Both the position numbers and the translations under genes were made by a program. From assembly GCF_963082655.1 (NCBI RefSeq), contig NC_081553.1:192802873-192866872 (forward strand): DNA of 64,000 nucleotides, written 5' to 3'. Shown piece after piece: positions 9,540 to 22,000 of this stretch; position 1 is the first letter of the stretch, and each line of letters opens with the position of its first letter. Source of the DNA: Stomoxys calcitrans (taxonomy: Eukaryota > Arthropoda > Insecta > Diptera > Muscidae). Under the pieces are notes generated by a model. That model made no database searches, was not told the DNA's origin, and worked only from the letters and a program-made list of their open reading frames with translations.

Positions 9540-10170
9540 TCTTCCTCGTTGTAGTTGTTGTAGCAATGTTTTATGTTCTATCTTCGCCTGTTTGCTTCTG
9601 TTAGTATTCAGATCCAGGAACTCTGCGACTAAGTTGGGGTGCGTCCAGAGAGATGTGGGTCTGAGACGAGTGGTCTGGCTGGGCAGTTAAACAGGTGAGG
9701 TGTGGTCCCTGGCCACACGTTAGCGTCAATCCTTGCTCTGTAGGAATTGAGGCGGCTGCATCTGCCGGATCATAATTGAGCCAGAACTACTCTGGTTTGC
9801 CGGGGGTGGTCAATTTCGCAGTTGCAATGGGAGGCGGTTGTTTTTCAAGCATCACCTTCACCCGGTAGCTATTCACCGCATCTGCTACCGTGTCTGTATA
9901 AGTGTTGTCTAGGCCTGCTTGATCTAGAGATTCTCCCCTTTAGCGCTTCTACACACGCTGTGAATATAGCGATCATATTTGGCGCCAGGCAGTCCGTCTC
10001 TTGTAGGATACCGGAAATATTCCATCAGGTCCTGGTGACCTAAATGGTTGGAAGCTTCTCAAGGCTTCCCTTGCCATAAAGTCCGAAACGATAGACCTTC
10101 AGTCAACTTTATTGTTCTTGAATACCGGTGTGTTCCGTCGTATCCGATGCAGAATACGATTTGACCATGT
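9540..10170 (-). mobile_element. LINE C-terminal fragment (antisense)
   Basis: Starts with the antisense ACA tail (GTTGTAGTTGTTGTAGC) and contains the antisense of the RARIN, GPHDT and PPPIA tail blocks as in 490-960. Several indels. Confidence 0.75.
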
Positions 10171-10399
10171 CCTCTGTAATCTTTCATACACTGTTTTCAG
10201 ACCAACAAATGTTTTAATCGAAAATCTATGCTCAATATTTTATCGTATATTCAAAACCGACTCTTAAAAATAATCGGTGGCATCGTTTATCGGTTAACAT
10301 CGTTATCGAATTGCCAAATCGCCATTCGGTATTGTCTGGTGCGTTTTACAAGCATACTTATTTTTAATTCATTGAAAATTGTTGAATTGATTTGTTTAA

Positions 10400-10852
10400 T
10401 GAAAGTAAAAAGAAGCTAAGAGAAAGGAAACCCTTCCAAATTGATAAAGGGCATCTTCATTAGCATCAATTGTAAGTTCTGGAGTGAAAAACGCTTCGCA
10501 AATAGCGGCAAAAGTTGGCAAAAACGGTGACCAGACAAACAACATACATAAAACGGCAAAGTTATAGAAGAGGGAAAAGGCAACGGCAGCAGCAGTAGCA
10601 AATAAACAGGAAATATTCGACTCGCCAATCTCGCCAAGCAAAGTCAACCGTGGAGGAGTCAACCAACAAACAACGAATAACTTAGAGTAAGGCTCGGCTT
10701 GGTTACGTACTTATTTCGCAGCAAAACGATTAAGGGAAAAGCAAATTCCCATAGATTGAGCCTCATTTTTGAAAAAAACCAAAAAGTCGCTTTGTGGCTT
10801 GGAATCCCTTTGCTCATTAAGGAGCATTTCAAGATCAACCAACTCTCTACAG
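10400..10852 (+). other. Candidate distant 5' non-coding exon
   Basis: Non-repetitive, purine/CAA-rich DNA with no long forward frame, ending at CTCTCTACAG|GTATGT (GT at 10,853), a good donor. Composition resembles fly 5' UTRs (AGCAGCAGTAGC, CAAACAACA). It could be an upstream non-coding exon of the ZMYND8-type gene. No transcript support, and the left edge is a guess. Confidence 0.3.
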
Positions 10853-12051
10853 GTATGTATTAATGTAATAGTTTACACAGAACATCTAATACTGTACACA
10901 TTGTCTATTTTCCTTCAAAGTTTTCCCGGGGCTGACAATATTATGGATTTTGTTCTTGTTCCACTATTCTTGTCTTAGATATTTGTTGTCACCTAAGGTT
11001 TGCTTGCTTGTCTTTTAACCTAACCATCTTCTGGAAAAAATAGCAAATATGTAATGCAGTCTTGGTTGCCGCCATCGCAGGGCAACAAGCCAGCAAGCAA
11101 GTCTATCAATTAGACAATCGTAAATCTATACATTCGGTTTCAACGACGTGCAATGTGTATTTACGTATGAATGTGCCACCAAGCATGCACTACATACATA
11201 CATACATATTTTTTAGTTTGCTACTTTCAACAATTGCTTTCAATGGCTATGCTGTTGTTGTGGTGTTGGTGTTTTTAGGTTTCTTCTGGTTTATTTTATT
11301 TTTCATCATCATCCTAAACAGCTCTGACTGTTTATCTTTGGTTTTCGTTATTTTATTCGTGGCATATTGCTGTGGGCCATAAATACAATAGTTGTTAGAC
11401 CCGGTACAGACATACATTAATATGTCATCCAAGTTTGTTAACCAAAATTCTCCTGTAGTTTTGTGTATGTAGACTTTGATTTTGGATAGGGATTGGAGAC
11501 ATTATGATTTTCCCTAACTTCAAGTGCAGATATGTAGATGCACGCATAAAAATGATTCATGTTAAATGTTTTATTTTTTGTTTTTTATTATGTTACGCTT
11601 TTGGTATTTTATCCATCCTGAATATTAAAGTACTGTGTAGTTTGAATTAAAGCTGCATGTAGGGGTCAAATATATTCATTATATTTCAACGCCAACTTGT
11701 TTGCTGTGCAAAATTACGACTATACAACAAATACGATTTTGAGTCATACACACGCACACACTGGCATCATAATACATGCATAGATATGTACATCTGTTTA
11801 ATTTCCACAGAGAATTTAGAAAGAAAAATAAGGCTTCAAACCTATTGTACTTTGAAACTCAGTTTCAATTATTAAATACCATTATACCTAAAATGGTTGT
11901 GGCTTCCTATATGTGCACCTTATCAATTATGTCACATAACCCCACTTCATTGACTGCCTTTAGTAAATGGAATGCAAGACTTCAAAATGTTAGGTTAGGT
12001 TATAATAGCCGTCGGCATCTGACCCACTCAGATATGTTTGTTCATTGTTAT
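10853..12051. other. Low-complexity intergenic or intronic DNA
   Basis: AT-rich with a short (CATA)n run at 11,186-11,205 and T-rich stretches. Short ORFs here have hydrophobic, repeat-like composition. No gene seen. Confidence 0.5.
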
Positions 12052-12065
12052 ATCATTGGAACAAG

Positions 12066-12367
12066 GAGGCCACCGTAGCGCAGAGGTTAGCATGTCCGCC
12101 TATGACGCTGAACGCCTGGGGATACCATCAGAAAAAATTTTCAGCTGTAGTTTTCCCCTCCAAATTCTGGCAACATTTGTGAGGTACTATGCCATGGAAA
12201 GCTTCTCTTCAAAGAGGTGTCGCACTGCGGCACGCCGTTCGGACTCGGCTATAGGAAGGAGGTCCCTTATCATTGAGCTTAAACTTGAATCGGACTGCAC
12301 TCATTGATATGTGAGAAGTTTGCCCCTGTTCCTTAGTGGAATGTTCATGGGAAAAATTTGCATTTGC
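12066..12367 (+). mobile_element. tRNA-derived SINE with 14-bp target duplication
   Basis: 302 bp. The head CCACCGTAGCGCAGAGGTTAG is a tRNA-type A-box region; the B box (GGTTCGAATCC in other copies) is deleted here. Body includes CGGCACGCCGTTCGGACTCGG-type sequence, and the tail ends AAATTTGCATTTGC. ATCATTGGAACAAG occurs at 12,052-12,065 and 12,368-12,381. Confidence 0.9.
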
Positions 12368-12381
12368 ATCATTGGAACAAG

Positions 12382-13080
12382 AGAATACCCTTCTAGTTCT
12401 TACTGGCCAGGTGAATATTCACTTCAATATGCGCAAATACAGAGAAGATTTTAAGAAACGAAAACCTAAACAAATCTTTTTTTTTCTTGCCAGTGCGGGA
12501 TACCTAAATAGAAGATGTTTTGTAATATTCTCTTCCCCGCCCTTCTTGCAGCTTCTGCAGAATTGGTACCCGACAAGTTTTATTAGCAAGTTTTTTAAAC
12601 ATACAGTCATCAGCTAATACATTGAAACTTCTACTCCAGCCAACGGAAGCATATCGATACAGCTTTTCAAGTTTCAAATCCATAGCAAACGGTTCAATGC
12701 GTTGTATAATCCGGCACAGTTAACGTGTTTTGTTCTTTTCCTGTAAACCACACACCAGAGTGCCTTCTCAGTACGCTTCTGATGCATGTCAGGATTGTAA
12801 AGAACCATTTAACCTGGATGGTTGGCTTTGGCTGAACGGTATTCATAATCTTTCAGAGTCGGTGAGTTGTAAAGTTTAAACACCGATAGGGGAGAATAGT
12901 CATACTGGCTACGTTGCAAGGTGCTATGCGAATGTAGTCATCAATGGGTTGTTTCTATAACAGTATTATGTGTCCTCATCCTTAATTTGCTTGCTGGGAT
13001 TTTTAAATATCCATATTAAGGAAATCTGCTACTCACGTAGGCTGACTCCAGGGGTATCTGTTGATAAGTCGAGTATGATA
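12382..13080. mobile_element. Mixed unassigned DNA and LINE debris
   Basis: 12,382-12,690 shows nothing I can name. 12,700-12,970 resembles the LINE-associated debris at 8,760-8,980 (GTTGCAAGGTGCTATGCG). Confidence 0.4.
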
Positions 13081-13480
13081 GGCTGTGTACATGAACAAGT
13101 GACGTGCACGGGATAACTTAAGCACCACACAGGCTGCTACTTTAAACTCCGATCAATGTGATGTTCATCGTTATGATGAGAAAATCATCGTGATCAGAGA
13201 GCTACTGCATCAACAATGTAGGAAAATAGTCCATATGAAGTAGCTGCAACTGCATTCGCGGACAGTTAGCGGTATCAGTGAAGGGCCGGATGGCGCCAGC
13301 TCTTGTTATTTTGTGTCCTAATCCTTAATTTGCTTGCTGGGATCTTTTGAATATCCATATTAAGGAAATCTGCTACTTGAACAAGTGACGTTTCACGGGA
13401 TAACTTAAGCACCACACAGGCTGGCACTTTAAACTCCCATCAATGTGATGTTCATTGATCATTGTTCAACAGTGTAGTGA
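13080..13480 (+). mobile_element. LINE 3'-end fragments, two similar blocks
   Basis: AGCACCACACAGGCTG plus CCATCAATGTGATGTTCAT occurs at about 13,120-13,165 and again at 13,408-13,455. The intervening CCTAATCCTTAATTTGCTTG also has a copy at about 12,977. A local duplication of LINE 3' sequence. Confidence 0.6.
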
Positions 13481-13484
13481 AATA

Positions 13485-14062
13485 CTACATATCTAGAGAT
13501 GGGTTTCTACCGGGTAAATACCCAACGTTTGGGTATTTATTGGGTAAATACCCAATAATGCCTTTTTATACCCTCCACCATAGGATGGGGGTATACTAAT
13601 TTCGTTATTTTGTTTGTAATACCTTGAAATATGCGTATAAAACCCCATAAAGTATATATATTCTTGATCGTCATGACATTCTCAATACCCGGTATCGGGA
13701 GATCGGTCTTAGGGCAGCTATATCCAAATATTGTCCGATCTGAACCGCACTACACAAAAATGAATATGGGTCTATCAGTACTCACTGTGCCAAATTTAAT
13801 CGAAATCGGATGAAAAATTACCAATTTATTGCCTCAAGACTTTAAGTCTGGCTATCGGTCCATATAGCGGCTATATATAACAACAACCGATTTTATGAAA
13901 TCAGAAGATCAGGTTTATATTCAAAGAATATGAAATAATCAAAAAATTTTTGAAAAATTTCTGCAAAATTATAAATTCCCAGCTCTGGGTTTAAATGGGT
14001 AAATACGAGGGTATTTACCCAATTTTCCGGGAAAATACCTTTTGGTCCATCGTCCATCTCTA
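13485..14062. repeat. Element bordered by GGGTAAATACCC palindromes
   Basis: Left border 13,500-13,560 has GGGTAAATACCC repeated; right border 13,990-14,035 has GGGTAAATACGAGGGTATTT and ACCCAATTTTCC. Between them is a TACCCTCCACCATAGGATGG end and 153-bp-type sequence. Parts are the reverse complement of 53,820-53,950. Confidence 0.65.
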
Positions 14063-14285
14063 TCCATATGGAGTAGCTGCAACTGCATTCGCGGACAGTC
14101 AGCGGTATCGAGTGAAGAACCCCAATGAAAGGCCGGATGGTCTCAGTTCTTCCTGAGTACTTATGATGCCCGATATGACATGGAGAGTTATTGGAGCTTT
14201 TAAATAGTCATTGATCTGCCTTAAGGAGCTTAACGAGGATTGCTAAATCCAAATGCAAGTATGTGGCTACAACAACAACAGATGT
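14062..14285 (+). mobile_element. LINE 3'-end fragment
   Basis: GGAGTAGCTGCAACTGCATTCG, CAGCGGTATCGAGTG and a closing ATGTGGCTACAACAACAAC tail, as in 19,385-19,450 and 40,735-40,755. Confidence 0.7.
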
Positions 14286-14302
14286 TGTGCCTTGCCGTTC
14301 TA

Positions 14303-15199
14303 AAGGGTGGTTTTTTAAGAGCTATAGGAAAGTTTAAAAAAAGAAAACATCAGATTCTGAAAAATACATGAAGTCTTTATTTGAATCGATGGTACGGTCC
14401 ACAAAATGTAATGTTTGAAAATTATTTCATGCAAATAGTGACCGTGATTGCTCCTCAAATGGTCTATCCGCTTAGTCCAATTTTGGTATACTCTTTTTAA
14501 CTAACTCACGAATAAATGCTTCAATGTTGTCTTCCAATGCGTCAACTGTCGCGGGCTTCTCCCTTTCCATTGAAGCCCCACAAAATATAGTCTAGAGGCG
14601 TTAAATCGCACGATCTAGGCGGCCAATACCGAAGGTGAAATAAAATATTCACCGAACTCGCCTCTCAATAAGTCCATTGTTACGGGTGCTGTGTGGCTTG
14701 TGGCACCGTCTTGTTGAAACAACATGCCATGCAAGTCAAGTTCTTGCATTTTGGGCAAAAAAAAAAAAACGGTAGCGCTCACCATTCACATTTGCGTTAC
14801 GATTCGCATCTAACGAATCCTTAAAGAAGTACAGTCCAATGATACCACCAGCCCATAAACGACACCAAACTGTAACTTTTTGTGGATGCATTGGTAGCTC
14901 TTGCAATGCTTCTAGTTGATCTTCACTCCAAAATCAACAGTTCTGGTTATTTACGTACCCATTGAGCCAAAAAAAAGCTTCGTCGCTGAACACACACACA
15001 GCGCGCGATGAATTTTCTTAACAGAGCAAGCCTTTTGATTATAAAATTCAATAAATTTGCAAGCGTTTTTAGTTTGTAAGACGATTCATGGCTAAATTAT
15101 AGATCAAATTGAAGATGTTTGACAGTGAAACAAAGCACGAAACGTGCGTGCGCGGTTTAAGCCAGTGTTGCCAAAAGATAATAGCTAAAAAACACCCTT
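14303..15199 (-). mobile_element. Tc1/mariner-superfamily transposon remnant
   Basis: 897 bp flanked by TA, with imperfect inverted ends AAGGGTGGTTTTTTAAGAGC and (complement of the right end) AAGGGTGTTTTTTAGC. The minus strand still encodes transposase-like pieces LPMHPQKVTVWCRLWAGGI and an FQQDGATSHTA-like segment, interrupted by stops, frame changes and a poly-A run at 14,758-14,771. A decayed, deleted copy. Confidence 0.8.
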
Positions 15200-15639
15200 T
15201 AGTTACAGGCGGGATACATTTGTATGTAAAACGTTGACATCAATTTTAGTAGAAATAAGGGCGTTTGCATCTCGCAACGTATTTGAGCCAGATATACTCT
15301 GCTATTTAGATAACGCAGCCTCGTGGCTTTTGATCTATCTATCAGAAGTTTTCGCCATGCTTTTTGCAAATATCGCCATCACCTTAGTTGGTCTTGAATG
15401 ATTGGATTACAAACTAGTTTGGTGTTCGCCAATCATATGTATGGGCATTTAAGGGGTGGAGTAGTCAACAGCCCATAGATTTATACAGGGAACTTTCTGG
15501 GACTTTTTAACCTCTACCTCATCCTCTATTACACAACTTGCAAACAGCGTCGATAGGCGGACAATTGTACGATAATGGGTTCACGTTGATGACATCTGCG
15601 ATAAGTAAAACTTTTACCTTGTTATTGTTGAAAAGAGAG

Positions 15640-16075
15640 TTCGGTTATCCACTCCATGCCACTATGGACATACACCTAAGCCAGTAGTCAGCTTGTGCGC
15701 TCTAATTACTAGCAAGGAACCTCGAAAAAAAGGACCATCGAAGCGTAGAAGTTATCATATCCTGGAATCCTGGCAAGACCAACAGAAAAAATGTTCAGCG
15801 GTGGTTTTCTCCTCCTAATGATAACAACATTTGTACAAATATGTTTCGCACAGCGGCACTCCGTTCGGTCTCGGCTTAAGGCTCAAGTTTAAGGACCGCA
15901 CTCATTTATATGTGACAAGTTTGCTCCTGTTCCTTAGGTGGAATGTTAATTTGCATTTGCAACCTCCAATAAAGAAAATCTATGTCAGAAACTCCGTGCT
16001 ATTTATAAAATCCCAAATTGTTTTCCATACCACGCCCCTAAGTTGGTTCATGTCCGGTATTGTGTGAAGAAGTTT
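15640..16075 (-). mobile_element. LINE 3'-end fragment split by a SINE
   Basis: 15,645-15,735 and 15,985-16,070 together match the minus-strand LINE end at 53,010-53,230 (CCATGCCACTA, GCGCTCTAA, TTCCATACC, GTTGGTTCATGTC blocks). The intervening DNA is a SINE. Confidence 0.7.
15740..15968 (+). mobile_element. tRNA-derived SINE, degenerate
   Basis: Head GAAGCGTAGAAGTTATCATA, B-box-like GGAATCCTGGCAAGACC, body TTCAGCGGTGGTTTTCTCC, tail TTTGCTCCTGTTCCTTAGG. Older and shorter than the copies at 12,066 and 38,601. Confidence 0.75.
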
Positions 16076-16079
16076 GTTA

Positions 16080-17135
16080 GCACCAACTGCAACTGTCATA
16101 TCGAATGCCATCTCGAACAAACGAAACTCAATATGGACTCTCCCGAACCAAGGATCCAATCCAATTCGATTGAAAAATTTAGAGACTGTATGTCGTCATT
16201 GGCGCTAGAATCAAAGTCCTATAGTAGAGAACCAGCTTTATCATTTGAAACTGTGGTTGTTTTATATAAAGCGAAGAAATCGATTCTTCTCGATTTAAAA
16301 ATACCTTTTTATTAAAAAAAAATCCAAGTCTCCAAAAATTTACAAATTCATAACTAATTCCAACTCTGTGTGTATGGGTAAGCAGCTGGTGTTGACTTGC
16401 GGGCCCACCTTCATACATACATATATACAAAAAGGCACACAAAGATTTGTGCATGCCGCCCCAACAATGCGCTCCATCAAGCCTCTTTTTACTTTTGTAC
16501 ATACCTACATGCGCTCGCTTTCTCTCTCTGTCTCTCTCTCTCTCACTCTCTTCGCCCATCGATGATTTTCCCATGTGGTATTGTGAGCAAGAGCAACCCG
16601 CTGCTATTATTCTGGCATGTGTGTGGTGTTTGTATGTTTGTTATTATTCCCTCTATAGTTAGTAAAGAGGCTGCTGTGTGTTTGGCTCCCCCTATATTAT
16701 ATTTTGCGTATTTGTCTCTTGTGTTTGTGTATTACTCGTTTTTTTCCTACACTTTGTGAGTTTGTCTTCTTTGCGCTTTTATACAAAGTTTTATTCAATT
16801 CATTTGGTCTCTGCTGATTACGAACACGACGGGACGGTTGGCTACGCGGTCGACAACACAATAACAAAAAAACGAAAGCGGCAACGACGATGATGAAGAT
16901 GGTGATGATAATTATATATCAAAAAACTAGTACAACAAAATCATACATAGCTCTATAGTATACTGTATGGGGGGTACTGAGTGACCGATTGACGGACAAC
17001 TTTGGCCACGACAACAACGAGCGTTTTAAGACGATACAACGATTCGTTTTCTTCGTCTTTGTTGGTATAAATAAGAAATTTCAATAATCAATTCGGTTTT
17101 TTTGTTTTTATATTTCTCTATTTTTTCTTATTTAG
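16080..17135. other. Non-coding DNA with CT microsatellite
   Basis: A (TC)n run lies at about 16,521-16,552. The rest is AT/GT-rich and probably upstream or intronic to the ZMYND8-type gene. No gene seen. Confidence 0.5.
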
Positions 17136-17357
17136 TTCTGAGCAAGGCAAGTTGCACTCGGCACAAGTTGAAAGAAGAATAGAAACCACAACGCATAGGC
17201 GGAGATCTCTACACCACACTCAAGCATAATTGCCACATTTTACACAAAAAGGCAAAAAATTGCGATTTAATGCAAACCCAAAACCCTTCTATAGAAGAGC
17301 CAGTTAGCCAGCAATAAGAAGTGCTGCAGCATTACACTACGATCGCCGCGGACTTAT
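17136..17357 (+). other. Candidate 5' non-coding exon of the ZMYND8-type gene
   Basis: Bounded by a strong acceptor (long pyrimidine tract then TTATTTAG at 17,128-17,135) and a donor T|GTAAGG at 17,358. Contents are CAA/GCA-rich without a long ORF, like a 5' UTR. Directly precedes the start-codon exon across a 71-bp intron. Confidence 0.45.
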
Positions 17358-17428
17358 GTAAGGCAATTCATTATTTTTAGAATATTTCCCATGTCGCATA
17401 GCTAATAATTTGCATATTGCATTTTCAG

Positions 17429-17518
17429 ATAATCGAAACAGGGGCGGCAGTAGCCGGCCGGACTAATGGTTAGGCGATTTTTGTAGCTGCTGCCGCGATT
17501 TATGCTAAAAAGACCACA
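17429..17518 (+). other. 5' UTR portion of the start-codon exon
   Basis: Follows the acceptor ATTTTCAG at 17,421-17,428. A TAG in frame with the start codon lies at 17,471-17,473, so translation cannot begin further upstream in this exon. Confidence 0.6.
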
Positions 17519-19012
17519 ATGGATTCGCACGCTTTGGGCAGAAATGATTTCGAATCTATGACCTTTAATAGGCTTGATGAAGCTGGCGTAGATGTAGATT
17601 CCCAACATAAAGGTCAAGAGTACCCAGAAGTTAGCCAGCATCAGGCCTTGCAACATAATGGTGATAACAATGAAAAACCCTTAGAAGTAGCTTATCCTTC
17701 CACGATGGCAGAAGATTGCAATAATGGAAACGAAACTGCCATGCAATCTGAATTATCCTTAAAGATGGATCACAAAATTGCTGAAGTCCGTTACCAATTA
17801 CAACCCAATTTTAATATTGAACGTGATAAGCGTATTCCACTCATAGTACAGGAGGATAGTGGCCTCATTAAGAAAATAAAAATATCGACAGCCCAAAAGT
17901 TGGTGCAAAGTTTTGCTCAAAGTGTCGAATCATCCACACCGAAAAGTGTTAAAGCTTTACTCTCGGAAGACAAATCGCCCCTGCAGCAACGAAGCAGCAC
18001 CCCATTATCACGAGAGTTTATGGCTTTGCAAAAAACCCAAAATGAATCCAAGATTATAAAGAAATTCGTAACCGATGCCATGATCGAAAAGACTCGCAAA
18101 GCAAAGGTTAAAGATCAAAATAACAGTTTTGGCCAACAAACATCGACAACTTCACCTGAGGACCATTCCTATACTACATTTCCTCGTCAGCGCAACAATA
18201 ATCACAACAACGCGTCTATTTATACTGAAGATGCTGACGGTGAAATGGAGGGTGTTGGCCAGACAAAACGCCTGCGGAAAAAAAGATTTGTGCCCCTTAA
18301 AAATGAGGAGAGTCAGCAGCGTCCACGCACAAAAAGCATGCACGACAGTGACTACAGTGATAATAGCAACTCTTCGTTTTCCCAGCACGTTTACAAAAAG
18401 TGGCCCTCGGAAGAATTGCTGGCCAATGCAGCGAGCAAACGCACCAATATGCGTTCGGAAAATTCACAATTTGTGCAGAAGCATAAAGAATTTTTGCAAC
18501 ATGTCATTAACTCTACCAAGGATACACCCTTGCGACGATCGCAATCACATTCAGCCGATTCTATGGGAAATTTAAGTCATTCCGGCAATTTGAATCATAG
18601 CAAATACAAAAGTCGCTCTTGTAAACGTTTAGCTGCGGAATTCGATACAGACGATGAAAAAGATATGCTGGAATATAGTGTCAGAACACGTTCACTTTCC
18701 CATACGTCAGGTAACAATTCTGGCGTGGAATCTAACACTGATCATACAAAGCGCAGCCGATCCAAGGAGAGATTTAGGAAACGTAAAAAATCGGATGCCA
18801 GTGAAGATGATGATAAATCCGCAAAGCTTTCTCAGACTTTAGGAATGGAATGTTCAACTACCACCGAAGAACGCGATGATTTGAGTTTGTTGAACAGCAG
18901 TAATAATTCAGTAATGATAGCTAACAATTCGATGGATGTGACTACCACTTCGGTGGAAAATTCAGACCATATGGCTAATAATTTAAGAAATATGTGGTTA
19001 CCACCACCCAAG
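17519..19012 (+). CDS. ZMYND8-type exon 1: disordered N-terminus
   Basis: 498 codons ending in phase 0 at CCCAAG|GTAAGC. Rich in Ser, Lys, Asn and Asp with basic patches ([22 protein letters not shown]) that could act as nuclear localisation signals. No folded domain seen. Confidence 0.9.
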
Positions 19013-22000
19013 GTAAGCATATGCAAATGCCAAATAGTACTTATTTTAGGTATCACGACAAGATAGAATTAGAAAAAGGAAGAAGAAGAGTGCACATTCT
19101 GGTTGGTAACCTTGAAACCCAGTCTTAACAAATATTAGGTTGAATAAGGGGCATGTGTTTAGCAACCTATACAGTCAGTCTTTAGATGTATTGTGTACGA
19201 TCTACAAAAGAAGACGAATATATATAGAGTTCTCCTACAGTACATTGCAAGCTAGTAGTATGAAAAGAGAAGGGAATCAAAAAAAAAAAAAAAAACAACG
19301 AACATGACAATATACGAGCCCGCTAAGGAATAGTTGTGAGCACCACACAGGCTGGGCTATCGGGAGCGTCTACAGGTTGCGGATAGTGGAATGCTCCATA
19401 CAGAGTAGCTGCAACTGCTGTCGCGGAAAATCAGCGGTATCGAGTGGAGAGTCTCAGTGAGAGGCCGAGCGGCACTGCCTCTTGCATAAATACTGGGTGC
19501 CCATGATACTCGATATGACAAAGCGGGTTATTGGCGCCTTAAAATAATCAATGGCCATCATGTTGCCGAGGCGATCGCTTTTTTGGACCGGAACGAGCAT
19601 GCTCACTTACAGGAGCTAGGCGAAGATGCATCAACAACATACGAGAGATCGAGTCTAGACAAGGAAAGAAGTGTTCACCCATAATCCTGTGCCTTATATC
19701 CGTTATTACGGGGCAGTAAATCTATAGGTGGGAGACCGTTTCCAACGTCCCAAAGAGATGTCCCTCTGCGACACGCCGTTCGGACGCGGCTATAAAAAGG
19801 ACGCCGGACACCACTCATTGATCTGTGAGAAATTTTTCCCTGTTCCTTAATGGAATGTTTATGGGCAAATTTGCGTTTGCATTTCCTAGGAGCTCAGTCA
19901 CATCTGTATAAACATATTATCCTGGAAATTGGAAAGGACCACCCTGGACCATAGTTCGTTCGGGAGCAACGGGAGGAAGACTCCATCCTCGGGGAAGGGC
20001 CATCGCCTGTATCAACTCGTTTATTCTACGGACCTCACAACTTTCGAGTGCGATTGAACCACCGCTGTACGCATCCAGTGCACCGTGGCAGGTTTAAGTT
20101 CCCCGTGGGTTCAGTTCCTTTTTACCCTTTCCACGGTGGTGGAGTTTTCTCCGACTCAATTCGTTCTTTCGGGATTCGTGTTGTTTTTGTTGTAGCCACA
20201 TTTTCATGTGAAGGAAGCGATACCCGTCAAGCTCTTGTTGTTGAGCAAGCTCGTTCCGGTCGAAAGGATCGATCGCCGCGGGAACTGGGTGGCCATTGGT
20301 TATTTAAAGGCGCCAATAACTCGCCTTGTCATATCAAGCATCATAAGCAGTATTTGTGCAACAGCCGGTGCCGCCTGACCTCTCACTACTGCTGATTGTT
20401 CGCGCAACCTGTGGACGCGCCCGGTAGCTCACAGCTAAGCTTCTCATGACAGCAACGACTACCACACAGAACGGACCTCAATGTTTCTGCCTGCTTGGTG
20501 CTAACAGCTATCCCGTTCCGGGGTCGGAATTAATGATGTCATTGCGCAAATAGACAGTTTAGCCATCGAAAAATAATACCCCTAAGTTTTGCCCCTGGCC
20601 ATGGTGATTCAACCCTATCAGTAGCGGGATCACTGCCCATTTTCCAGACATCGGGATCTATAAGAGTGATCAAAGACAGGTTGAGGACAGTAGTAAGGTT
20701 TTCAACTCGTGGTGAATCCAGATTCTTCAAAACATCAGTGTAGAGATTCCGTTGAGGCCCAACGCCTTGGATGAGTTGGCGCCACGGATGACATTCGTAG
20801 CTACGACCGCGGTAAATTGTGATGGCTGTCCAAGGGCTCGGAGACCACGAATACGGCGAATGGCTCTCCTCCTTGCCCTGGCTTTGGTGTATGTCCATAG
20901 TGCCATGGGTAGGATTTATATTCGCATCCTCTTTTCAACTCAACAACAACTTGCCATGAAAGAGCGTAAGAAAGAATAAGAGCTGGCGTTAGAGGGCAAT
21001 ACGTGATGACGAGTGACAAAATTTAAAGACACAACATATTTGAATTGCTTACGATATTTCGTTTTTCCTTTATTGCAACTTTCGGTTGCAAAGAAACAAA
21101 GCAAAATACGAAAAAATGTTCGAACGAATGCTCGAATCAAAACAGAATAACCCGAAAATGTTGCAGCCCTCAATGTGAATCCAATTGGAATACAATAAAA
21201 ATGTTGTGTCTTTAACGCTAGTTATTTTACGGTACGGGGAAGACAAAGCAGAAACCCTCTCTTGATTAGATCTTATGCTCTTTGCTTGCCATATGACAAC
21301 GCCAGGGAATTCGGGTTAAAGATCTTTACCTGTCAATTATCTCAATAATGTAGAAAACATCCAAAGCAATTATCATTCCCAGACGACGATAACAAAATAT
21401 TTGTATCACTTATAAAAATAAAAAAACAAACAAGTACCTATTCAACATTTTCGATAATTATTACTACGCAATATCTTTTTTTTGCTTTTGTTTGTTTTTA
21501 CTAATCAAGCTTCTATGCTTCTTCTTTTCTCTTTATATTACCTCTGACAGCCCGGTTCGGATAGTTTCTGTTGGAAGTGCCATGAAGCCAATGTGAATAT
21601 AGCATGTTCCAAATGCATACGCAGTTTTCATGGGGCATGTGCCAAGGTTAAAGACGATGGCATATGGATTTGTCCGGACTGTACCACTGTGGATAATATA
21701 TTGAATAGTACGAAAAAGTGAGTTCATCTTTCTGTTAAAGACCTTGCATATTTACAGTTCACTAAATGAGAATTTTCCCTTCTTTTATGGCTTACTTAAA
21801 ATTTATATCTTACGCACATCTGTGTGTGTTTGTATGGATGCGGCTGCTGATGATTGCATTGCTGTTACAGGTCGCGACGCAATGAATTAGCTGGGGACTT
21901 ATTGAGTCAATTGCTCACCTACGCTTTAGCACGTATGCGGCACAGCAAAGGGGTAAGTATGGTACAACATGTACTTATTTTAGTTGTTGTTGGTAATTCC

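Noticed and set aside
16368..16759. Overlapping frames around the CT microsatellite
   Set aside because: Leu/Ser-rich translations of (TC)n low-complexity DNA; no coding evidence.
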